A stretch of 64,000 nucleotides of DNA from DATBGS01 sp036557885 (GCA_036557885.1 DATBGS010000059.1:124001-188000), one strand, 5' to 3'. Positions 43,141 to 54,417 are shown, counted from the stretch's first letter. Numbers and translations are program-made. The notes: a model not told the origin generated them from the sequence alone.

Positions 43141-46100
43141 TCAGTCACGTTGCTCCAGCACTTGCGCTACCACGTCGCTATCGGCCTCCTCAAGTTCTTT
43201 GAGGACAATGGCTCTGGCTAACCCCGCGACGGTCAGGGCTTCAAAGATGGTCCAGACTGGAAGCTCTATCTGCAAGGCGTCGCGGATGCGCGAGATCACC
43301 TGAGTCGCCAGGAGTGAATGCCCGCCTAGTTCAAAGAAATTGTCCTCTACGCTGACTTGCTCCAGCCCAAGCACATCGGCCCAGATGTTGGCAAGCTCTT
43401 CCTCCACGCTGTTACGCGGAGGCACAAAGGTGCTTGACCGTTGGGTATGCGCCTCATCGGGTGAAGGCAGCGCGCGACGATCTACTTTGCCGCTGGGCGT
43501 CAGTGGGAATGACTCCAATTCGATAAACAACGAGGGGATCATGTAGGCTGGCAACTGCTGCTGCAAGAATTGATAAAGTTGGTGATGGCTTTGCGCTTCT
43601 TCTGGATGATAGACCACATAGGCTACCAGGCGCTTCTCTGTCTGAGCGGTAGTCTCCTCATCCGGCTGGGCTTCTGGTGGCTGGGGCGAGCGGCCCTCCC
43701 AGGCCAGAACGATAGCTGCTTGTACGGCAGGGTGGGCAGTGAGTCGCGCCTCGATCTCCTGCAATTCAACGCGGTAGCCTCGCACCTTGACCTGGCTATC
43801 TTCCCGTCCGAGAAACTCCAGATTCCCGTCGGGGAGGTGGCGTGCCAGATCTCCTGTTCTATACAGACGCGCGCCTGGAGAGGCAAGGCTGTTTTGCTCG
43901 CTGGCAAAGGGATGAGGAATAAAGCGCTCAGCAGTCAGCGCGGGCTGCCCAAGGTAGCCGCGCGCCAGCCCAACACCGCCAATGTAGACTTCGCCTGGCA
44001 TGCCCACTGCCACTGGTTGCATCCGCTTGTCCAGGAGATAGATGGCAGTGTTGGTAATGGGCCGTCCAATGGGTAGGCTGGGGTTAGTGCTCTCCCAGGG
44101 AGCCATCGTGGCACAGACGGTAACTTCGGTTGGACCGTAAGCGTTGCACAAACGTCTGCCTGGTGCCGCCCAGCGTGCCAACCACTCTGGCTGGCATGCT
44201 TCGCCAGCAACCACCAGCGTGCGGAGCGCGGGAAGCTCCTCGACAGGCAAGACGGCAAGCAGTGATGGGGGAAGCGTGACCGTTGTGATGTCTTGCTCGC
44301 GCAGCAGGTGCAGCAGGTCTGGCGCGGAGTGTAAGACGTGCTCCGCGTTTAAGCAGAGTGGTGCCCCAACCAGCAAGGCCATCGCCAGTTCAGAGACTGC
44401 GGCATCAAAACTGAGCGAAGCAAACTGAAGCACGCGGCTCGTGGGGGTGACGGCAAAGGTGTGAATCTGCGAGCGAGCCAGGTTGCCTAGCCCGCGATGA
44501 GACACCATGACTCCTTTTGGGCGGCCAGTTGATCCAGAAGTGTAGATGACATAGGCCAGGTTGGTGACGGAGACGCTGCCTGCCAGATTCTCTGCGCTTT
44601 CCTGGCTGATCTGCGGCCAATCTGTATCCAGAAGCACGATTTGGAGAGGTGTCGCGCCAGTGACGCCGCTGGCCCCGAAAATATCGGCATGCTGGTGACG
44701 CAGTGGGGCCTGGGTCAGCAGCACGGGCGCGTGAGCGTCAGTGAGCATGAAGGCCAATCGCTCAGTCGGATAAGAGGGGTCCAGGGGCACATACGCGCCT
44801 CCTGCCTTCAGGATGCCAAGCAGTCCTACGATCATCTCTACCGAGCGCTCCATACACAGTCCTACCAGGACTTCCGGCCCCACGCCGCGCCGCTGGAGAT
44901 GTCGGGCAATCTGATTTGCCCGCCCATTGAGTTCTGCATACGTCACCTGGAGGTCACCATACGTGACGGCTACTGCTTCAGGGGTCTGCTCTGCCTGTGC
45001 CTCGAAGAGGGTGTGCAGGCATGCCTGCTGTAGTTCTTCTGCCGCTGGTGCCAACTGCTGGTTCCATTCAACCAGCAGTTGGTGGCGCTCCGGCGCGGTC
45101 AGCACTGGGATGTCTCCCAGTGGCCGCTCCGGTTCGGCGACCATGCCCTCCAACAGTTGTCGCAGGTGCCCCAGTAAGCGTTGGATCGTCTGCTCGTCAA
45201 ATCGCGCTAGCTCGTAGCCAGCGCGCAGCAGCAATTCTGCCTGGGGCGCAACGGTGAGCGTCAGTGGATAGGTTGCGCGCTCCTTGCCCCACCAGGTGCT
45301 TCCCAGCGTGACGTGTTCTCCATGCGCGTCTTGTGCCGCTGCCTGAGAGTAATTTTCAAAGACCAGCAGGCTCTCAAAGAGCGGTTGCCCGCGCGGTATC
45401 TCGCTCCAGCCCTGCACCTGCACCAACGGGCTGTAGTCGTATTGGCGCACCTCCACCTGTTCTTGCTGCACCTTCTTCAGAAAAGGGAGAACTTGCCCAT
45501 CAGGTGGCACCGGCACGCGCATTGGCAACGAATTGATGAATAGGCCGATCATCGTGTCGGCTCCAGGCAGCGTTGCGGGCCTGGTGGAGACGGTGATGCC
45601 GAAAGTCACATCGTCCTCGCCGCTGTAGCGGCTGAGCAAGAGCGCCCATGCCCCTTGTAACAGTGTGTTCAGAGTTACCTGGTTCTGGCGAGCAAACGCC
45701 TGAAGCGCAGCGGTGGTGGTGCGGGAAAGGCGCATCTCATATTCTCCGCTGCTCTCTTCTGTGGTGACAGCCGTCCTCGCGTGTGTCGGGCGGTCCATGA
45801 CCAGCGGAGTTGGCGCGGTGAAACCAGCCAGGTGTTGGCGCCAAAAGTTCTCGGCTGCGGCGAGGGGCTGTTCTTGTAGCCAGGCAATGTAGTTTCGGTA
45901 GGGCTGTGGCCTGGGCAGGACGGGCGCGTGTCCTTCTTGCAGTGCCTGATAGCAAGCGAAGACCTCTTGAAGAATCCGGTTGGTAGATACTCCATCAAGG
46001 AGTAAATGGTGATAATTCCAGACGAAGTGCACGACCTCATCCGAGACACGCAGCACTGCAAAGCTCATGAGCGGAGCCTGGGCAAGTTCAAAACCGCGTG

Positions 46101-46437
46101 TGCGACTGGCGCGCAGATACGCCTCCAGATAAGCTGCCTGCTCTGATGCTGACTCCTCTTGCCAGTCTTGCTCCTCCCAGGGGAGTTCAACTTTCTGGCG
46201 CACCACCTGGAGCGGCTCATCAATGCCTTCCCACACAAAAGCGGTACGTAAAATGGGGTGGCGCTCAACTACATACTCCCACGCTTTCTTGAAGACGGGT
46301 ACATTGAGGGGAACGCGAAACGTTATGCCAATTTGCTCACAATAGATGCCTGACTGAGGAGCATACAGGGTATGAAAGAGCATTCCTTGTTGGGTGGGCG
46401 AAAGTGGATAGATGTCCTCAACATTCTTCATTTTCAT
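43141..46437 (-). CDS. NRPS, C-A-PCP (Tyr)
   Basis: This single-module synthetase has 1098 residues. The C domain opens with IYPLSPTQQGMLFH, the mark of DCL domains that accept a D residue upstream, which fits the E domain ending the preceding protein. Its motif is HHLLLDG (near 145). The A domain (TSGSTG near 634) reads DASTVAAVCK, a published Tyr code. The PCP has GGHS near 1039. The start lies 2 bases after the previous stop; a second ATG two codons later is also possible. The C-terminal Glu/Asp-rich tail is typical of a docking end. Confidence 0.95.
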   Translation of the reverse strand: MKMKNVEDIYPLSPTQQGMLFHTLYAPQSGIYCEQIGITFRVPLNVPVFKKAWEYVVERHPILRTAFVWEGIDEPLQVVRQKVELPWEEQDWQEESASEQAAYLEAYLRASRTRGFELAQAPLMSFAVLRVSDEVVHFVWNYHHLLLDGVSTNRILQEVFACYQALQEGHAPVLPRPQPYRNYIAWLQEQPLAAAENFWRQHLAGFTAPTPLVMDRPTHARTAVTTEESSGEYEMRLSRTTTAALQAFARQNQVTLNTLLQGAWALLLSRYSGEDDVTFGITVSTRPATLPGADTMIGLFINSLPMRVPVPPDGQVLPFLKKVQQEQVEVRQYDYSPLVQVQGWSEIPRGQPLFESLLVFENYSQAAAQDAHGEHVTLGSTWWGKERATYPLTLTVAPQAELLLRAGYELARFDEQTIQRLLGHLRQLLEGMVAEPERPLGDIPVLTAPERHQLLVEWNQQLAPAAEELQQACLHTLFEAQAEQTPEAVAVTYGDLQVTYAELNGRANQIARHLQRRGVGPEVLVGLCMERSVEMIVGLLGILKAGGAYVPLDPSYPTERLAFMLTDAHAPVLLTQAPLRHQHADIFGASGVTGATPLQIVLLDTDWPQISQESAENLAGSVSVTNLAYVIYTSGSTGRPKGVMVSHRGLGNLARSQIHTFAVTPTSRVLQFASLSFDAAVSELAMALLVGAPLCLNAEHVLHSAPDLLHLLREQDITTVTLPPSLLAVLPVEELPALRTLVVAGEACQPEWLARWAAPGRRLCNAYGPTEVTVCATMAPWESTNPSLPIGRPITNTAIYLLDKRMQPVAVGMPGEVYIGGVGLARGYLGQPALTAERFIPHPFASEQNSLASPGARLYRTGDLARHLPDGNLEFLGREDSQVKVRGYRVELQEIEARLTAHPAVQAAIVLAWEGRSPQPPEAQPDEETTAQTEKRLVAYVVYHPEEAQSHHQLYQFLQQQLPAYMIPSLFIELESFPLTPSGKVDRRALPSPDEAHTQRSSTFVPPRNSVEEELANIWADVLGLEQVSVEDNFFELGGHSLLATQVISRIRDALQIELPVWTIFEALTVAGLARAIVLKELEEADSDVVAQVLEQRD

Positions 46438-46439
46438 CT

Positions 46440-49400
46440 TTACTCATCCTCATCTATAAGCTGTGAGAGTTTGCTCAGAGTGCGTGCATCGAGTTTTGCT
46501 AATGGGAAGTCAGAAGGCGTGTGTCCCCCTGCTTCTGGAGACAGGCAGTGGGCAATGAGCGTGCGCAGCGCCTCCAGATAGCGCTGTGCCAGACGTTCAA
46601 TGGTGGCATGGTTGTGAACGTGGGTGCTATACACCCAGGTGAGACGTAATTGATCTCCAGCTACGCCTCCGAGCAGTTCCAGGAGATGCGTTCGTTTTCC
46701 GTGCCTGCTCAAACCTGGCCCGCTCGATTCTCGCGCTGGCCTGAAGCGTGATTGCTCGGAAGCCTCTTGATCAAACTGGCCGAGATAGTTAAAACTCATC
46801 TCAGCTTGTGGCAACTCCTGAAGCTGCCTGGCTATTTCCTGATCTTCTCTCACGTAGCGCAGTAACCCATAGCCGATGCCATGCTGTGGAATCTGGCGGA
46901 GTTGCTCCTTGATGGTTGACAACATCTCGCCGGGACCATGTAGCCCTTCCAGGTCCAGGAGCACCGGGAAGATCGTGGTGAACCAGCCCACCGTGCGCGA
47001 GAGATCAACGCCATCCACGATGGGTTCTCGTCCATGCCCCTCCAGGTCTACCAGCAGCCTTGGCCCACCAGTCCACTCTCTGCAAGCGACTGCCAGAGCG
47101 GTCAGCAAGACATCGTTGATCTGGGTATGGTACGCTTTCGGGACTTCTTGCAAAAGCGCCTGGGTTTCTTGTGTGCTCAGAGTGACAACAACCGTCTGCG
47201 CCGACCCTTCGGTATTGGCTTCCGTGCTGGCAGCGTGATCAACCGGCAAGCGATGGCTGCGCTGGCGTGCCTCGGCAAGCCAATACGCTGCCTCACGCAG
47301 CAGCGTTTCGGATTGCGCGTATTCGGTGAGCCGTCCGGCCCAGCGCTGGAAGGAAGTGGTCTTCGGCTGCAACTGAACAGGCTCTCCTCGTTGAAGCTGC
47401 TCATAGGCCGTCTCCAGGTCTTCCAGGAGGATCGGCCAGGAGACTCGATCAACCGCCAGGTGATGAATGACAAGCAGCAACCGGCAGGGGATCTGGCTCC
47501 CTGGGAGGAACAGGGCTGCGCGCAGCAGTGGGCCATGTTCCAGATTCAGGCTGGCCTGGAGCGTTGCTGCTCTCTGCTCAATAGCCTGTTGCTGCTGTTG
47601 GGGTGAGAGCGCGGCGAGGTTGACGTGCGAAAAGTATCCCCCAGCTTCTGCCTCTGGTCCGGCGTTGTGCTGCTTCCAGCCAGCATTTGTGCGCGAGAAA
47701 CGCAAACGTAATGCGTCGTGATGGTTGAGCAAATGCGCCAGCGTCTTTTCAAGGAGGGCTGCATTCAGAGTAGCTGACCCTTCCAGCAGCATCGCCTGGT
47801 TATAATGCTGCGGTTCAGGCAGGTTTTGCTCAAAGAACCAATGCTGAATCGGGGTCAGCGGGACTGGTCCGCTGATCGGCCCATTGTCTCCAGCAGTGGA
47901 GGGCGCGATGGTGGCGACAGCAGCCAGTTCAGCGATGGTCTGATATTGGAATAGCTGCTTGGGGGTCAACTGCAAACCTGCCTGGCGCGCGCGCGCAATA
48001 ATTTGCATGCTGAGGATGGAGTCCCCCCCTAATTCAAAGAAATTTGCATGGACTCCCACGTGCTCTAGTCGGAGCACCTGCGCCCAGATGTTTGCCAGAA
48101 TCTCCTCTTGCGGGGTACGCGCTGCAACGTATTGCTCAGCTTTCTCAAAGTGGAGTGTCTCCGGGGCTGGCAACGCGCTGCGATCTACCTTGCCATTGGC
48201 GTTAAGCGGTAGCTCCTCTAATTCTACAATAATGCCCGGTAGCATATACTCAGGCAGATGCTCTTTGAGATAGCTGCGCAACTCGCTGGTGGTGACGGCT
48301 TCCTGAGTTCTGGTGACATACGCGACAAGGCGGGTAGCGCTCGGTCCATCCTTGAGGGCGATCACCAGGCACTCGCGTATCCCTGGGTGCTGGCTCAGGA
48401 TGCTTTCGATCTCACCGAGTTCGATGCGGTAGCCGTGAATCTTGACCTGCTGATCTAACCGCCCCAAAAATTCAATGCTGCCGTCAGGCAGGTATCGCAC
48501 CAGATCGCCTGTTTTGTAGAGTCGTTCTCCAGGGATTGTGCTGAAGGGATGAGGAATAAAGCGCTCAGCGGTCAGGTCTGGGCGCTGCAAGTACCCACGC
48601 GCTAGCCCGGCTCCCCCAATGTAGAGTTCCCCTGGCACTCCCACCGGCACGGGCTGGAGATGCTTATCTACTACATAGACCTGCGTGTTCGCAATTGGCT
48701 TCCCTATCGCAACGGTATTCCCCACGTGTTCGGGCGTGGTCATGGGAGAGCAGCAGGTGAAGGTCGTGCCCTCGGTTGGCCCGTAGCCATTGATGAGCAC
48801 GAGGTTTTTCTGCTGCTGGAGAACCTGGCGCACGTGAGGAACGGAGAGGACATCGCCGCCCGCCAGTAGCTGATGCAGATACCTGAAGCTACTCAGTTGC
48901 TCTTCCACCATCAGATGGAACAGCCCTGCCGTGAGCCATAGGGTAGTGATCTGATAGCGTTCAAGCGCCCGGCCCAGATCTTCTAATGAGGGGGTGCTGG
49001 GCGCCAGCACGACCAGCCGCGCCCCATTCAATAAAGCCCCCCAGATTTCAAAGGTAGCGGCATCAAAGGAGACGGGAGCAAACTGCAAAAACACTTCATC
49101 CGCCGTAAATGCAGCGTAGGAGGTTGCTTTCACCAGCCGAATCACCGCTTGATGGGGGATACTGACGCCTTTGGGCTGGCCTGTGGAGCCAGACGTGTAA
49201 TTGACGTAGGCCAGGTTCGCGGCTGCTGTGCGGTTGATCGGATTGTCCGCAGGTTGCTGAGCAATGTGCGGCCACTCGCTCTCCAGGCAGATGAGCGCCG
49301 CGTTGGTTGACGGCAACTGGGCTTGCAAATGGGCCTGGGTCAGTAAGACCGGCACCCTGGCATCGGCGAGCATGAAGGCCAGGCGTTCCTGGGGGTAGGA

Positions 49401-52400
49401 GGGGTCCAGGGGCACATAGATTCCGCCTGCCTTGAGAATGCCCAGCAGCGCTATTATCAAGTCCAGCGAACGCTCAATACACAGCCCGACAGCTACCTCT
49501 GGCCCGACGCCCAGGCTGCGCAAATAGTGAGCGAGTTGATTTGCTCTCCGGTTCAACTCCCCATAGGTAAGCTGCTGGTCCTCGAAGACCACCGCTATCG
49601 CGTCGGGCGTGTCTTGTGCCCAGACTTCAGCAAGCTGGTGGATACATGCTTTCTGGGGATAGGTTGTTTGCGTGGCATTCCATTCCCCAAGCACTTGCTG
49701 CCGCTCCTCCTGCGTCAGCAGCATCAACTCGGCAATGGGTTGATCTGGATGCGCCACCATCTCTTCTAACAGGTGTTCCCAATGCCTGCACAGGCGCGAG
49801 ATAGTTTCTGCTTTAAAGAGATCAGTGGAGTATTCAATCACTCCCATCAGACCTGCCGGTGTCTCTGAAAGGAACATGGACAGATCAAACTTCGACGTGT
49901 CGCTCGCCCGCTCAACTCGCTGGAGGGTCAAGCCGGGGAGTCTGATCTGCTCGGCTGAGGCGTGTTCGAGGGCAAAGAGCACCTGGAAAAGTGGTGAGTA
50001 GCTCAAGCTGCGTTCTGGTTGGACTGTCTCGACGAGTTTTTCAAAGGGCAAATCCTGGTGCTCATAGGCCCCCAGGCACACTTCGCGCACCCGCCTGAGT
50101 ACCTGGCGAAACGTGGGGTTTCCTGAGAGATCGGTGCGGAGCACCAGCGTGTTGACAAACACCCCGATCAACTCCTCCGTCTCGCGCCGTTGGCGCCCGG
50201 CTACTGGCGTCCCCACCACGATGTCTTCCTGCCCGCTGTAACGCATCAGCAGCGTCTGGAAGGCTCCCAGGAGTGCCATGAAGAGCGTTACTCCTTCGTG
50301 CAGGCTCAGGGCTTGCAATTCCTGGCTCAGTCTGGCCGGGAGGGTGAACGGAAGATGAGCGCCTCGATAGCTTATCTCCACCGGACGGGGATAATCGGCG
50401 GGCAATTCCAGCACGGGTGGCGCCTCTGCCAGGTGCTTACGCCAGTAGGCGAGCATTTCCTCCAGAACGGCCCCTTGCAGCCATTGGCGCTGCCAGAGCG
50501 CGTAGTCGGCATAGTGAATGGCTGGCGCAAGCAGCCTGGGAGCAGCGCCAGTTTGATAGGCCGTGTATAGCGCGCTGAGTTCCTTGAACAAGAGGTCCAT
50601 AGACCAGCCATCCGCCACCGCATGGTGCAGGGTCAGCAGCAGCACATGGTCTTCATCACTGCATCTGACCAGCCGGGCGCGAATCAGCGGACCACGCGCC
50701 AGATCGAATGGTTGTTGGGTTTCCTCCCAGATCACCTGTTGGACGGCAGCCTGCTGTGTCTCCGGTTCCTGCAATGCGCTCACATCTATCATCGGCCATA
50801 CAAGGTTGGCGGTGGGAGCGATGATTTGCGCCGGTTGCCCGTTAGCTAGAGCAAAGGTGGTGCGTAAGGATTCGTGGCGTTGGATGAGCGTATTGAGGCT
50901 CTGTTCCAAGGCGGCGACATTGAGCTGCCCCTGCAACCGTGTAGCGCTGGGCATATTGTAGCCTGGACTCTCTGGCTCCAATTGATTGAGGAACCACAGC
51001 CGCTGTTGAGCAAAAGAGAGCGGCAGTTCCCCATCACGAATGGAAGGGCGGATGGGTGGACTCAGAGGTGACTCTGACATGCCCCGGCGAGCGTTTTCGA
51101 TGCGCTCGCTCAGGGCAGCAATAGTGGGCGCGTCGTAAAGCGCGCGGACGGGTAGTTCAATGTCAAATGTTTCTCGAACGCGGGCGACAATCTGGGTTGC
51201 TTGCAGGGAATGGCCGCCCAGCTTGAAGAAGTCGTCAAGCCTGCTGATCCGCTCAGTATGCAGCACTGCCGCCCACAGATTTGCCAGTATCTCTTCCAGA
51301 GGCGTCTGGAACCCAGGCTGGGCGTCTGCGCGTCTGGCCTGGGAGTCTTGCTGGGCAGCCAGGACACGCCGGTCTACTTTTCCGCCAGGCGTGAGCGGCA
51401 TGCTTTCCAGGATGACCAAATCGGCTGGCACCATGTAGGGCGGCAGGTGGGCCTCCAGATAGCGCTGGAGTCGGTCTTTTATTGCTGAAGACCGCCGGGT
51501 GGTCACGACATAGCCAACTAGCCGTGTTGCGCGATGGGTCTGCTCTTTTACGAAGGTTTGCGCTGGTAATGCTTTTTGTCCATTTCTGCCCGGTAGCTCG
51601 CTGGAGGTTGGCTCTTTTTGAGCAAGTACCACCGCTTCGCGCACCCCAGGATACTTCTTGAGCAGCGCTTCAATTTCGCCCAGTTCGACCCGATAGCCGC
51701 GTACCTTGACCTGCGTGTCTACCCGCCCCAGGAACTCCAGGACGCCGCCGGGCAAAGAGCGGACGAGATCCCCGGTCCGGTACAGTCGGGTGCCAGATGC
51801 TCCAAAGGGGTTGGGCACAAACCGCTCTGCCGTCAGATCGGGGCGGCCCAGATAGCCCCGCGCCAGCGCCGGGCCACCGAGATAGAGTTCTCCGGGCACC
51901 CCGATAGACGCTAACTGGAACTGCTCATCAAGGACATAGGCTTGCGTATTGTTCAGCGGGCGCCCGATAGGGACGGATGAGAACTTTTCCCAGTCTTGAT
52001 TATCTTCTGGTCCATAGGTGAGTGCGATGAGGGTTGTTTCGGAAAGTCCATAGACATTACACCAGGCAATCTGGTTCCCTGATAGTTGTTGCCAGCTCGC
52101 TAAAGTGACCTTAGAAACCGTCTCGCTCCCGACAATCATCAGACGGAGAGCGCCTGATAGTGATGCCTGCGTCCGCGCGAGTTCAACGACCCATTCGTGC
52201 CAGTAGGAAGGTGGCAAATCTAAGACCGTCAGGCATTGCTCCTCCGCCAGACGGGAAACCTCTCTGAGCGAGGGGATACCTTCTTCTGGCAGCAGCACAA
52301 CGGTTGCTCCACTCAACCAGGGCGGGAAGAGTTCCTCCAGCGATACATCAAAGCTGATGGAAACAAATTGCAGCAGCCGATCTTGCGGCCCATGTCCATA

Positions 52401-54401
52401 GCGGGCAGCAACGGCGCAAGACCGATCAACCAGCGCCCGATGCGAAACCACTACCCCTTTTGGGTTTCCCGTAGAGCCAGAGGTGTAGACGATATAGGCC
52501 GCGTGTTCAGGCTGGAGGAAGACGCTGGGGAGCGTGTCAGGCTCCTGCGCAATGGGCGAGTGTTCGCTATCGAGGCAGATGATCTGTATTTGTGAGGCGG
52601 AAACGGACTCGGAGAACGACTCGCTCAGCCGCTGTTGTGTGAGGAGCACAGGAACAGCGGCATCGCTGAGCATATAGGCGCGCCGCTCCGGTGGATAGGC
52701 TGGGTCTATGGGGAGGTAGATGCCGCCAGACTTGAGCGTGCCCAGCAGGGCCACAGCCAGGTCTGGGGAGCGCTCCATACAGACGCCCACAGGCGTTTCA
52801 GGGCTGATGCCAAGCCGCTGAAGGTAGTGCGCCAGTTGATTTGCGCGCTGGTCCAATTCGGCAAAAGTGATTTGTTCGTTGCGCCAGACGAGCGCAACAG
52901 CATCAGGAGCACGCTCCGCTTGCCGCTCAAAAAGCTGGGGAACGGTGGTTACTGTCGAATAGTCAACAGTCGGGCCATTCCCAAAAGCAAGCAGTTGATC
53001 TTGTTCCTCTGGAGAGAGAAGAGGCAGGCGAGCGATAGGCTGGTCAGGATCAGCGACAATGCTTTCCAGCAAGGTTTGGTAATGGCTGGCGAGCCGGACA
53101 ATGGTTTCCTGATCAAAGAGATCCGTGTTGTATTCAAAATCCCCGTAGAACCTACTGGCGTCCTCCCAGAAGCCCAGGATCAGATCAAATTTGGTTGCTT
53201 CGCTCTCGGTAGGGAGCAGTTCTCCCTCCAACCCAGCCATTTGTATCCCATCTCCAGGGGTATTCTGAAGGACAAAGAATACCTGAAAAAGGGGAGAGTA
53301 GCTCTGGCTGCGCTCAGGATTGAGTTCTTCGACCAGCCGCTCAAAGGGCAAGTCCTGGTGTTCATACGCACCCAGGCAGACCTCGCGCACGCGCTGCAAA
53401 AGCTGACGGAACGTGAGGTCGCCTGTCAGACTGGTGCGCAGCACCAGTGTATTGATAAACAGGCCCATCAGTCCTTCCAGTTCCACCCTCGTGCGGCCCG
53501 CCACCGGGGTGCCCACTACAATGTCTTCCTGCCCGCTGGAGCGCCACAGCAACGTCTGGAAGGCCGCCAGCAGCGTCATGAAGAGCGTCACTCCCTCGCG
53601 TCCACCCAGTGCCCGCAGCCTCTTATGCAGGCTGGCTGGCAGTTCAAAAAAGTATCTTGTGCCGCGATAGCTGGCCTGCGCGGGTCTGGGGTGATCGGTA
53701 GGCAGATCGAGGAGAGGAGGCGCGTCGGCCAACTGCGCTCGCCAGTAGCTTAAGAGCCGCTCCAGGCGCGGCCCCTGGAGCCACTCCCGCTGCCAGGCAG
53801 CATAGTCAGCATACTGTAGCGGCAGTTCTGATAAGGTCACGGGATGTCCGGTTGTCAGGGCATTGTAGCAGGCACTCAGGTCATGCCAGAAGATCGCGCT
53901 GGACCAGCGGTCACTGACGATATGGTGGAAGATGACGATAAGGACATGCTCGCTGGGAGCCAGGCGCAGCAGATAGACACGCAGCAGGGGGCTGTGTGCC
54001 AGATTGAACGGGAGTTCACCAGCCTGCTGGATGAGGTGGTGCATGTGCTGTTCGCGGGCTGCTGCTGGCAGGGTGCCTAGATCGGTCAGGGGCAGCGCCA
54101 GTTCCATGTGAGGGGCAATGGCTTGCAGGGGATGACCTTCCACTGAGGTAAAGGTAGTGCGCAAGACTTCGTGGCGCTCTATCACCATCTGCAAGCTCAT
54201 ATCCAGAGCCTGAACGTTCAGCGGCCCGCGCATCCGCAGAGCATAGCGCAGATTGTAGATGGCGCTGTCAGGTTCGAGCTGATCGAGGAACCACAGGCGT
54301 TCCTGCGCAAAGGAGGGCAGGAAGAGGTCTTCTGCGAGGGCGTCCTCCGGCGCTCCCAGTTTGGCGTCAACTGGAATCTGCTGTGAATCTTGAGAGATCA
54401 T
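46440..54401 (-). CDS. NRPS, C-A-PCP-C-A-PCP-E (possibly basic residue, then D-Val)
   Basis: This 2653-residue synthetase has two modules and an epimerase. C1 has HHIVSDR (near 162), with Arg for the usual Gly. A1 (TSGSTG near 642) reads DVEDIGVLIK; the two acidic pocket residues suggest a basic substrate, but I cannot name it. PCP1 is near 1062. C2 has HHAVADG (near 1261). A2 (TSGSTG near 1737) reads DAFWLGGTFK, very close to the Val code. PCP2 has GGDSI (near 2126), the form seen before E domains. The E domain is intact: HHLAVDRVSW (near 2315), EGHGRE, RTVGWFT and FNYLGQ, predicting D-Val. The start lies 16 bases after the previous stop. Confidence 0.95.
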   Translation of the reverse strand: MISQDSQQIPVDAKLGAPEDALAEDLFLPSFAQERLWFLDQLEPDSAIYNLRYALRMRGPLNVQALDMSLQMVIERHEVLRTTFTSVEGHPLQAIAPHMELALPLTDLGTLPAAAREQHMHHLIQQAGELPFNLAHSPLLRVYLLRLAPSEHVLIVIFHHIVSDRWSSAIFWHDLSACYNALTTGHPVTLSELPLQYADYAAWQREWLQGPRLERLLSYWRAQLADAPPLLDLPTDHPRPAQASYRGTRYFFELPASLHKRLRALGGREGVTLFMTLLAAFQTLLWRSSGQEDIVVGTPVAGRTRVELEGLMGLFINTLVLRTSLTGDLTFRQLLQRVREVCLGAYEHQDLPFERLVEELNPERSQSYSPLFQVFFVLQNTPGDGIQMAGLEGELLPTESEATKFDLILGFWEDASRFYGDFEYNTDLFDQETIVRLASHYQTLLESIVADPDQPIARLPLLSPEEQDQLLAFGNGPTVDYSTVTTVPQLFERQAERAPDAVALVWRNEQITFAELDQRANQLAHYLQRLGISPETPVGVCMERSPDLAVALLGTLKSGGIYLPIDPAYPPERRAYMLSDAAVPVLLTQQRLSESFSESVSASQIQIICLDSEHSPIAQEPDTLPSVFLQPEHAAYIVYTSGSTGNPKGVVVSHRALVDRSCAVAARYGHGPQDRLLQFVSISFDVSLEELFPPWLSGATVVLLPEEGIPSLREVSRLAEEQCLTVLDLPPSYWHEWVVELARTQASLSGALRLMIVGSETVSKVTLASWQQLSGNQIAWCNVYGLSETTLIALTYGPEDNQDWEKFSSVPIGRPLNNTQAYVLDEQFQLASIGVPGELYLGGPALARGYLGRPDLTAERFVPNPFGASGTRLYRTGDLVRSLPGGVLEFLGRVDTQVKVRGYRVELGEIEALLKKYPGVREAVVLAQKEPTSSELPGRNGQKALPAQTFVKEQTHRATRLVGYVVTTRRSSAIKDRLQRYLEAHLPPYMVPADLVILESMPLTPGGKVDRRVLAAQQDSQARRADAQPGFQTPLEEILANLWAAVLHTERISRLDDFFKLGGHSLQATQIVARVRETFDIELPVRALYDAPTIAALSERIENARRGMSESPLSPPIRPSIRDGELPLSFAQQRLWFLNQLEPESPGYNMPSATRLQGQLNVAALEQSLNTLIQRHESLRTTFALANGQPAQIIAPTANLVWPMIDVSALQEPETQQAAVQQVIWEETQQPFDLARGPLIRARLVRCSDEDHVLLLTLHHAVADGWSMDLLFKELSALYTAYQTGAAPRLLAPAIHYADYALWQRQWLQGAVLEEMLAYWRKHLAEAPPVLELPADYPRPVEISYRGAHLPFTLPARLSQELQALSLHEGVTLFMALLGAFQTLLMRYSGQEDIVVGTPVAGRQRRETEELIGVFVNTLVLRTDLSGNPTFRQVLRRVREVCLGAYEHQDLPFEKLVETVQPERSLSYSPLFQVLFALEHASAEQIRLPGLTLQRVERASDTSKFDLSMFLSETPAGLMGVIEYSTDLFKAETISRLCRHWEHLLEEMVAHPDQPIAELMLLTQEERQQVLGEWNATQTTYPQKACIHQLAEVWAQDTPDAIAVVFEDQQLTYGELNRRANQLAHYLRSLGVGPEVAVGLCIERSLDLIIALLGILKAGGIYVPLDPSYPQERLAFMLADARVPVLLTQAHLQAQLPSTNAALICLESEWPHIAQQPADNPINRTAAANLAYVNYTSGSTGQPKGVSIPHQAVIRLVKATSYAAFTADEVFLQFAPVSFDAATFEIWGALLNGARLVVLAPSTPSLEDLGRALERYQITTLWLTAGLFHLMVEEQLSSFRYLHQLLAGGDVLSVPHVRQVLQQQKNLVLINGYGPTEGTTFTCCSPMTTPEHVGNTVAIGKPIANTQVYVVDKHLQPVPVGVPGELYIGGAGLARGYLQRPDLTAERFIPHPFSTIPGERLYKTGDLVRYLPDGSIEFLGRLDQQVKIHGYRIELGEIESILSQHPGIRECLVIALKDGPSATRLVAYVTRTQEAVTTSELRSYLKEHLPEYMLPGIIVELEELPLNANGKVDRSALPAPETLHFEKAEQYVAARTPQEEILANIWAQVLRLEHVGVHANFFELGGDSILSMQIIARARQAGLQLTPKQLFQYQTIAELAAVATIAPSTAGDNGPISGPVPLTPIQHWFFEQNLPEPQHYNQAMLLEGSATLNAALLEKTLAHLLNHHDALRLRFSRTNAGWKQHNAGPEAEAGGYFSHVNLAALSPQQQQQAIEQRAATLQASLNLEHGPLLRAALFLPGSQIPCRLLLVIHHLAVDRVSWPILLEDLETAYEQLQRGEPVQLQPKTTSFQRWAGRLTEYAQSETLLREAAYWLAEARQRSHRLPVDHAASTEANTEGSAQTVVVTLSTQETQALLQEVPKAYHTQINDVLLTALAVACREWTGGPRLLVDLEGHGREPIVDGVDLSRTVGWFTTIFPVLLDLEGLHGPGEMLSTIKEQLRQIPQHGIGYGLLRYVREDQEIARQLQELPQAEMSFNYLGQFDQEASEQSRFRPARESSGPGLSRHGKRTHLLELLGGVAGDQLRLTWVYSTHVHNHATIERLAQRYLEALRTLIAHCLSPEAGGHTPSDFPLAKLDARTLSKLSQLIDEDE

Positions 54402-54417
54402 AGCGAACCTGCTCTTC

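Noticed and set aside
52635..53753. 372-codon plus-strand open frame
   Set aside because: It is a shadow of the C and A domains of the NRPS at 46440-54401.
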